From contig BCHH01000002.1 in assembly GCA_001599595.1 (NCBI GenBank), positions 2,555,451-2,619,450 of the forward strand: a stretch of 64,000 bases of DNA, written 5' to 3'. This stretch comes from Beverwykella pulmonaria (taxonomy: Eukaryota > Ascomycota > Dothideomycetes > Pleosporales > Melanommataceae). A program made the position numbers and the translations under genes. The notes below the pieces were generated by a model, which saw nothing but the letters and a program-made list of their open reading frames with translations, ran no database searches and was not told the DNA's origin. Shown in pieces: positions 57,691 to 64,000 of the stretch (position 1 is its first letter; every line of letters begins with the position of its first letter).

Positions 57691-59863
57691 CTACTCCGCA
57701 GTCACTTGACTTCGTTGGCCGGCCCGTTGCTCCTCAGCGCTTTGATGCGGAACTGAATCCCTGACTTCCGGAGCAGTAGGCGCATTGTCCTCGCCTGCCG
57801 CCTCAATCGACATGCCTGGTTGAACGAGCCTCTCCAAACCTTTGCCATGATGCTCGGGCCTGTCGAATAAGCTCAGCCGGTTTTTGGGTGCCAGGCGAAG
57901 CCCTCGCCATGTGCTGCTTGATTTCTTCTCCTCCAGTTGGCGCTTTTCCTCTTCCGTAGTCGCCATCTCCAGGTCTAGGTCAGCCATTTGGATCGCCTTT
58001 GCATATGACTCTGCACTTGGCGGAGTGAAACTGACCTCTCGTGAGCTGATGGACGGCATATTGGTCGGACGAGCGGAACGTACCTGTCGGCCTCCCTCAA
58101 TGTCACCAACCCCTTTTCAGTGTCATCGCTCGACATATACTCGAGACCGGGACTTTTCTTCAACAACTTGAGCACAGTCCTATGGACCGCTTGCTGTGCC
58201 CCGGATTTTGCTCCCAGGGAATCTGCTGTGGAGACTCTATCGCGAGTGAACGGGTGGCAATTCTCCATCTTCCACCTTACCCAATTCTTATCGCGGGAAA
58301 GCACGGTATCCACCATTCGATAGTAGAATTTGCCATCTGAACCTTCCTGCAGGTAATTTGCGATGGAGTTCTTGATGCCCAACGCCCACTCGGTCTGTGC
58401 TTTACGGTCAGCCGAAGGGATGATGATCATGGTGGCACAGTGGGAAGACTGCAGCCGGGGCCGGGGGGGAGGGGTGGTGGTATGAACTCACGTCTTCCTC
58501 GCGAAGCGTGAAGCTATACTGCATTGCTTTCTGTGCATTTGCGTAGTATGGTTTCTTCTTCGACTTGTCTGTCAATGTCAAGAGAAAATCGATTAAGATG
58601 AGCGCTTGAACAAGGATGTGCCGTTGAAACGCAAGGTCGCTCAGCTGCATGCAATCAGTCATAGGCCCCCATCAGAAGGGGCAAATATTGCCTACCTCGA
58701 GCTTGAAAAGATCACGACTAGTGAGATATTTTGGGTTGAACGTGCTTGCGAGTTCGTCATCTGATCGGGGTTTGGCCCCCTTCTTGCGATCTGAATCCGC
58801 AGCTGCTGAGACCGTTTCTGCTTGGCTAAACTTCGCGAGCGTAGCCTCTAGACTCTGTTGAAACTGCTTGAAATTCTCTTCCTCGAACAACCTAGGAGGA
58901 TTCGAAAAGGAGTGTTGCAGTGACCAGAATACCGGATAAAGCGTGTCGATGTCCATAGTGCTCGGCTTTTCTTTGACAGTGCTCTCGGACTCCGCTGGTT
59001 TGACTCCCTCATCTTCGGGCTTGGGCTGATCGTTGATGTTCTCTTCAGGCCCTTTGTTGTCGATTTCCATTTCATTCTCATCCGACATCGATTCTTTCAG
59101 ATAGTCTTCGAACGTCGTCACATTTTCGACATGGAAGTTTCCACGTAGATTGACGGAGCTTTTATCGCCCAGCGGGAAGCTCTGGAACATGAAGATGTAC
59201 ACACGCCCACAAAATACAGGGTCCTCGGCGCGAGAAAGACGACGGAGAAGCTCATTACATAAGCGTAGGATGACCAGGTCTTTGTTCTTGTTGTTGTTCT
59301 AGAAACCGTTAGCAGGAGAGGCTGACGTACTTAGATCTAACGTACAGCAATAATGGCCTCTCGCCGCGATTCGAGATAGGTGAAGACAGATCTGCACCCG
59401 GATATAGATTGGCTATCCAATAACTCCTCGATGAGTAGCAACACCAGCTGCTGAGAGGACAGGTCTAGCAAGTCAGTTGGAGCCATCTGCAAGCTTCGTG
59501 GGGACTTACCTCGGTCTCCACAATATTGTAGGATGTCAAGTAGGTTCCAGATATCGACAAATGCCGGGTCAGATATCGGTGTTGAGCCCTTCAAATGTAA
59601 GCCATATCGATGGCAAGCGGCGCATGTGGTTAACTTACAAGGTTGCCATAGAAGATGTTCTTCGCTGCCCTATCAACGGCAAGCATTCGAACTTCCTTGT
59701 TACCTATTACATGGCCCAAAAGAGGCTCATCGTCAGTGACAAGCTCAGAGACTTGAAGCGGAGGATCGATAGAAGTGCTTCGCTTGAGAGCACGTGCGCG
59801 CTGGAGTAGGCCAGTAAGCTTTACTGCCATAGCATTATCGGGTGCCATATCGGACACGGCCAT
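57691..59863 (-). CDS. THOC1: THO complex subunit 1 (Hpr1/THOC1)
   Basis: Core subunit of the nuclear THO/TREX complex that couples transcription to mRNP assembly and export and limits R-loops. Seven exons, 59639-59863, 59510-59588, 59346-59464, 58696-59298, 58492-58644, 58084-58394 and 57691-58045, give 614 aa. The conserved body includes DEPLLGHVIGNKEVRML, IWNLLDILQYCGDR, SRREAIIA, NKNKDLVILRLCNELLRRLS, the hallmark FCGRVYIFMFQSFPLGDKS, FNPKYLTSRDLFKLE, LSDLAFQRHILVQALILIDF and WALGIKNSIANYL. An acidic loop at about 200-240 separates the two halves. The C-terminal about 120 residues (after SREVSFTPPSAESY) contain a charged helix and a disordered tail. All introns are GT/AG. The exon 7 acceptor was chosen to keep the frame. 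It shares a 459-bp divergent promoter region with CSM3. Confidence 0.9.
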
Positions 59864-60322
59864 GGTAAAGCGATTGTATGTAACAGTGGGACCTGTATCG
59901 ACAATAGAGCGGCAGCGATTGTGGTCTTGGTTGGTTGCGCCTGTGGATGAGAAGAACGAGATGAGCCCAGGGTGTGGTGCGATGCTTCTCGTCAGGCGGC
60001 TTCTATCATTGATGCGCTTGAGAGCGAGTAATCTTCGGCAACACGTCCGCTATAGAAGAAACGAGCTGTGTGAGTTAAAAGATGAGTTTGCGTGTTGCTA
60101 TTGAACCCTGTCGACAAACCTGTAGTTCCAATAAGTTTCGCACTAGCGGCAGCTCCCTAGCTTGTATTATGTCATTGTCTTGGCAACTTAACGCGTCCTC
60201 GCCTTCACATCGCGTGTCCGGGCCCTTTTTGTGAGAACACAGTAAACATCAGATCTCAACCCTGCTCTTTACCCCAATCCCAGGCGCAGGAACACCTCCT
60301 ATTCCCTTTACCTACAGCAGCA
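59864..60322. promoter_or_regulatory. divergent upstream region THOC1 / CSM3
   Basis: 459 bp between two divergent ATGs. No gene inside. Individual promoter elements cannot be assigned with confidence. Confidence 0.55.
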
Positions 60323-61243
60323 ATGGTTCCTGCAAATCCGGCTACCCGCGATACTCCCTCCGACGATGAGCTCGACGCCATTCTCAATGGGGCACTGGAT
60401 GTTGGAAACATATCCGCCACAGTCGGGAGGCAAATGCAACAAGATACGCAACAACAACGGACATCTGCGCCCACAACTGCGGCACTGGGTCTTGATGAGC
60501 AAGTCAAGTTGGACCAAGTCAAGAAGCGATTGCCAATCCCCAAGCTTGATGAAGCCAGGTTCGTGAATGAAAAGTCTATGATAACTAATTCGACATACTT
60601 ATGCTCAACAGGCTCCTGTCTGCTGCTGGCATTCCCAAGCTGCGAAGAATATCCAAGGAGCGCCTGAGATTCAAAGGGAAAGGCCACGAGGTACGTTCAG
60701 CACCCAGATATCACTAGTAATGCACTGACAACTTCCCAGTATGGAGACATTGCGCGAATGTTGAACATGTACCAACTATGGCTCGACGACCTATATCCTC
60801 GCGCCAAGTTTGCCGACGGCTTAGCGATGATCGAAAAACTGGGACATTCGAAATCAATACAGTACAAGCGGAAAGAGTGGATAGCCGAAGGGAAGCCAAA
60901 GAATGTAACGGAATCAGATGCTGAGGACAATGGTGTGGGCGTGCCCGAAAATGCAGTGGAGCAGGATGTGGAGCAAACAGAGAGTGTCGAGGTCGGGACA
61001 ACTCCTCCAGAGAACGTACCTCAGGGCACAGAACAATATAACGGCCCACGGCAGACACATGCTGCGGTCCACGCGCCGGAAGACGAACCTGATGAGGACG
61101 AATTAGACGCATTGCTCGCCGAGAGTGACATGCCCAACACGTCTTTGACGCCAGCAGCGCTACGGCCCAAGGTAGCGGCTCCTGAAGAAAATCTCTTCGA
61201 AGACGACATGGAGGCTATGGCAGAGATGGATGACATGTGGTGA
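60323..61243 (+). CDS. CSM3: replication fork protection component Csm3/Swi3
   Basis: Partner of Tof1/Swi1 in the fork protection complex: checkpoint signalling at stalled forks and sister-chromatid cohesion in the nucleus. Exons 60323-60558, 60612-60690 and 60740-61243 give 272 aa. The Swi3 domain occupies about 55-150: RLPIPKLDEARLLSAAGIP, LRRISKERLRFKGKGHE, YGDIARMLNMYQLWLDDL, FADGLAMIEKLGHSKS. The C-terminal half is acidic and disordered, with a DELDALLAESD motif and ending MDDMW. The N-terminal DDELDAILNGALD mirrors that acidic motif. Introns are 53 and 49 bp. Confidence 0.92.
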
Positions 61244-61595
61244 ATAAGCTTAGGTCCTTTGGGGGCATTTCAACCCCCCACTTGCAGTGGAGGAACTGCA
61301 TTGTGACCTTTTGTGGGCGGGCACTCAGGCATAGCGAGGCGTTTAGGTATTTTGTTACAACCTCATGTGCAAACGAAAATAATGACTAATTTACGACAAC
61401 TCCGATGTGTTGGAGGTGAATCTAAACGTGTTGTGCGGGCTTTCCCTTTCCCTCCCATCTTCCAATTGCCCCTCGGTCGGTATATTTTTCGCCGACGGTC
61501 TTGGTCTTGGCCAAGGCGCTTTCAATTTGTTTGTCGACGTCAATTTCAACACCAACTCGCGCTTCGATCAGCAAAGTCTTCATTAACGAGCCAAG
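61244..61595. promoter_or_regulatory. intergenic CSM3 3' flank / SKI2 upstream
   Basis: 352 bp between tandem plus-strand genes. It must hold the CSM3 terminator region and the SKI2 promoter. Nothing more specific is seen. Confidence 0.5.
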
Positions 61596-64000
61596 ATGGA
61601 GGCCTTGCAAGAGGAGCTCGAGAAGCTTCAGCTAACCTGCGCTGAAGCCAGTGCAAAAGACTCAGGCTGGCTCGATTCCCTCTCGAGTGAGCAGCGACCA
61701 CCTAAACGACAGAGAAAAACAAAAGAAGACATCAAGCGGGAACTCGAACACAAATTCCTCACACCCTCGACTTCTTTCAATACTCGCTGGTTGAATAAGC
61801 TGCAGCAGAGATGGGATGCTCCTACCAACTACCACGGTCTGTTCGAGATCGCGCCCACTCAGACCCGCACTATTATTCGCTTCACCCGAGAGGGTCTTGA
61901 GGGACGTGTCACAGGGTACAAGGAAGTCACAGTACCAGCAAACTCAGCGACAGCAAAGAATTCGACCTCGCTGCTACGAAAACCTGCAAATAGAGCCGAG
62001 TTTGTGCGCGGTGCTGCTGGCTTTTTCCCTTTCGCACCCGGCGGATTAGATGGCGTAGAAGCTATTGCAGCCTTAGAAGACGAAGCTATCTTGCGGCAGG
62101 AATCCACAAAGACGAGAAAATCTGGAGGCCTTGATAGAGTGATCAACTTCAGTGCCGGGGGTGGTCTTCTTGAAATACCTCCAGGATTCACTCGGGGTCT
62201 AGATTTCCAGAAAAAGCCGACGCCGAATACGAAGATCGCCGAAGAAGTTGAGAAGACGCTTGGGGAAGAACCAATACCCATGAAGGATGATGGTGACGAT
62301 GATGATGATGTCGACGATGATGCCGTTGATGCCGTTGCTGAGGCAAATGGAGCTGCAGCACTCGAAGGTGATGACCAAGCACAAGGCGAAGACGAAATTG
62401 ACTCTTTACTCCCCGTCGAGTTTCCAGCTTTAGCTCCTCATGGATCTCTCGCGACAGCTGCAAATAGGAAAGGCGGAAGAGAGTGGGCCCATATGGTCGA
62501 CATCAATCGAGAGATCACAAACTTTCGAGAATTGGTTCCTGAAATGGCGCGAGAATATCCATTCGAGCTTGATACTTTCCAGAAGGAAGCGGTGTATCAT
62601 CTTGAGAACGGCGACTCTGTTTTCGTTGCTGCCCATACATCTGCAGGTAAGACGGTTGTTGCAGAGTACGCGATTGCCCTCGCTGCAAGGCACATGACTA
62701 AAGCTATCTACACTTCACCGATCAAAGCCCTCAGTAATCAAAAATTTCGAGATTTTCGCCTCACATTCGATGATGTTGGTATCCTTACCGGAGATGTACA
62801 GATTCGACCGGAAGCGAGTTGTCTAATCATGACCACTGAGATTCTCCGCAGCATGCTGTATCGAGGAGCAGATCTCATCCGAGACGTGGAATTCGTCATA
62901 TTCGACGAGGTTCACTATGTCAACGATTTGGAGCGAGGTGTAGTGTGGGAAGAGGTCATCATCATGCTTCCAGAACATGTTACCCTCATCCTTCTCTCAG
63001 CCACCGTGCCAAACACTTACGAGTTCGCATCTTGGGTTGGCAGGACAAAGAAGAAGGACATATATGTCATCTCGACACCTAAGCGCCCAATTCCTCTCGA
63101 ACATTATCTATGGGCCAACAAAGCGATGTATAAAATTGTCACCGCAGATAAGAAGTTCGTCGAGGGCGGCTGGAAAGACGCAAACGACGCTCTATCTGGT
63201 AAAGACAAAATCAAAGCTGCCCCGGTTGGCAATGACGCTCATAGTGGAAGAGGTGGTGGCGGTCGAGGGGGTGCTGGAAGAGGAGGCCAGAACCAGCGAG
63301 GTAGAGGTCAACAAGGGGGCCAGCGAGGTGGGACGCGAGGTGGTGGTCAGCCGAACCAACGAGGACGAGGCAACATTGCTAGAACAGGACGTGGCGGTGG
63401 AAGGACGACAGCTGCTCAAGATCGTAACATATGGGTCAACCTAATCGGACACCTCCGTAACAAGGAACTGCTACCAGCGTGCATATTCGTGTTTTCAAAA
63501 AAACGATGTCAGGAGAATGCGGATGCTCTCTCCAATATCGATTACTGCACCGCCCAAGAAAAGAGCGCAATCCACATGACGATCGAGAAGTCGTTAGCTA
63601 GACTGAGTCCAGAAGACAGGGCACTTCCTCAAATTCGTCATCTCAGGGAGTTGCTCAGTCGGGGTATTGCGGTCCATCATGGCGGTATGCTCCCTATTGT
63701 GAAAGAGGTTGTGGAGATTCTCTTTGCGAAGACACTAGTAAAGGTCCTCTTTGCTACCGAAACCTTCGCCATGGGTCTCAACCTTCCTACGAGAACTGTG
63801 GTATTCTCTGGCTTCCGAAAGCATGATGGGCGCAGCTTCCGAGACTTGCTTCCCGGAGAATATACGCAGATGGCCGGTCGGGCTGGGCGAAGAGGACTGG
63901 ACACGGTCGGTACCGTTATCATTGTTGCTCCAGGAGCGGATGAAGCACCTTCGGTGACAAGACTTAGGGAAATGATGCTAGGTGAGCCCACAAAGCTAAG
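61596..64000 (+). CDS. SKI2: Ski2 RNA helicase of the cytoplasmic exosome cofactor (5' part)
   Basis: DEVH-box 3'-5' RNA helicase of the Ski complex that feeds mRNAs to the cytoplasmic exosome. The frame is open from the ATG at 61596 ([20 protein letters not shown]) to the window edge, 801 codons without an intron. The full protein is usually about 1280 aa, so about 480 residues are missing. Motifs: Ski2 N-terminal segment [17 protein letters not shown]-motif-like [13 protein letters not shown]; Walker A AHTSAGKT (about 346); [27 protein letters not shown] (about 437); LLSATVPN (about 466); [18 protein letters not shown] (about 720); [10 protein letters not shown] (about 757). An Arg-Gly-Gly-rich insert lies at about 548-602, between the two RecA domains. 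An acidic Asp run at about 232-245 lies in the N-terminal extension. Confidence 0.95.
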   Translation, partial: MEALQEELEKLQLTCAEASAKDSGWLDSLSSEQRPPKRQRKTKEDIKRELEHKFLTPSTSFNTRWLNKLQQRWDAPTNYHGLFEIAPTQTRTIIRFTREGLEGRVTGYKEVTVPANSATAKNSTSLLRKPANRAEFVRGAAGFFPFAPGGLDGVEAIAALEDEAILRQESTKTRKSGGLDRVINFSAGGGLLEIPPGFTRGLDFQKKPTPNTKIAEEVEKTLGEEPIPMKDDGDDDDDVDDDAVDAVAEANGAAALEGDDQAQGEDEIDSLLPVEFPALAPHGSLATAANRKGGREWAHMVDINREITNFRELVPEMAREYPFELDTFQKEAVYHLENGDSVFVAAHTSAGKTVVAEYAIALAARHMTKAIYTSPIKALSNQKFRDFRLTFDDVGILTGDVQIRPEASCLIMTTEILRSMLYRGADLIRDVEFVIFDEVHYVNDLERGVVWEEVIIMLPEHVTLILLSATVPNTYEFASWVGRTKKKDIYVISTPKRPIPLEHYLWANKAMYKIVTADKKFVEGGWKDANDALSGKDKIKAAPVGNDAHSGRGGGGRGGAGRGGQNQRGRGQQGGQRGGTRGGGQPNQRGRGNIARTGRGGGRTTAAQDRNIWVNLIGHLRNKELLPACIFVFSKKRCQENADALSNIDYCTAQEKSAIHMTIEKSLARLSPEDRALPQIRHLRELLSRGIAVHHGGMLPIVKEVVEILFAKTLVKVLFATETFAMGLNLPTRTVVFSGFRKHDGRSFRDLLPGEYTQMAGRAGRRGLDTVGTVIIVAPGADEAPSVTRLREMMLGEPTKL

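Overview
The window is nuclear DNA from a filamentous ascomycete (Pezizomycotina); the class cannot be fixed from sequence alone. Genes carry many short introns (about 45-115 bp) with GTAAGT/GTACGT/GTATGT donors and YAG acceptors. The proteins read as fungal orthologues: a TOR kinase with a fungal FATC end, a Sec12 with the GGGG..G loop, eIF4G, Csm3, THO subunit 1 and Ski2, plus a homeobox factor resembling the Htf1/MoHox2 conidiation regulators. No rRNA, tRNA or CRISPR array was recognised.

Left part (1-23 kb), mixed core and accessory. It holds LSC2 (succinyl-CoA ligase beta), a small basic nuclear-type protein, a peroxisomal-type 3-ketoacyl-CoA thiolase, NTF2, a GRE2-like reductase, a MetE-like zinc methyltransferase and a Mae1/TDT-type anion transporter. 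Decayed genes lie between them: a GNAT acetyltransferase with a stop and a frameshift, a second frameshifted gene, and an inverted segmental copy of the 3' end of LSC2. There is also a protein kinase carrying an SCA7-type zinc signature upstream of the kinase domain, with a degenerate tandem paralogue next to it. That kinase pair is the most unusual item in the window.

Middle part (23-46.6 kb), mostly core. It holds the complete TOR kinase (5 exons, about 2415 aa, with an Asn-Gly-Met repeat insert), SEC12 (one probable GC-AG intron), an apparently intact Tc1/mariner-type transposon with perfect 34-bp terminal inverted repeats, a fungal PD-(D/E)XK-like protein with an altered active-site motif, a ferric-reductase-like protein, a 97-aa Gly/Thr repeat protein and eIF4G.

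Right part (46.6-64 kb). A homeobox gene sits in an unusually gene-poor stretch (about 5.9 kb on one side and 3.4 kb on the other). Then come THOC1 (mRNP export), CSM3 (replication fork protection) and the 5' part of SKI2 (cytoplasmic exosome helicase), which runs off the window. The core genes cover growth signalling, secretion, translation initiation, mRNA export and decay, and replication. They form no operon-like pathway. Exon coordinates were derived by eye from splice signals, frame and recalled family patterns, without alignments.
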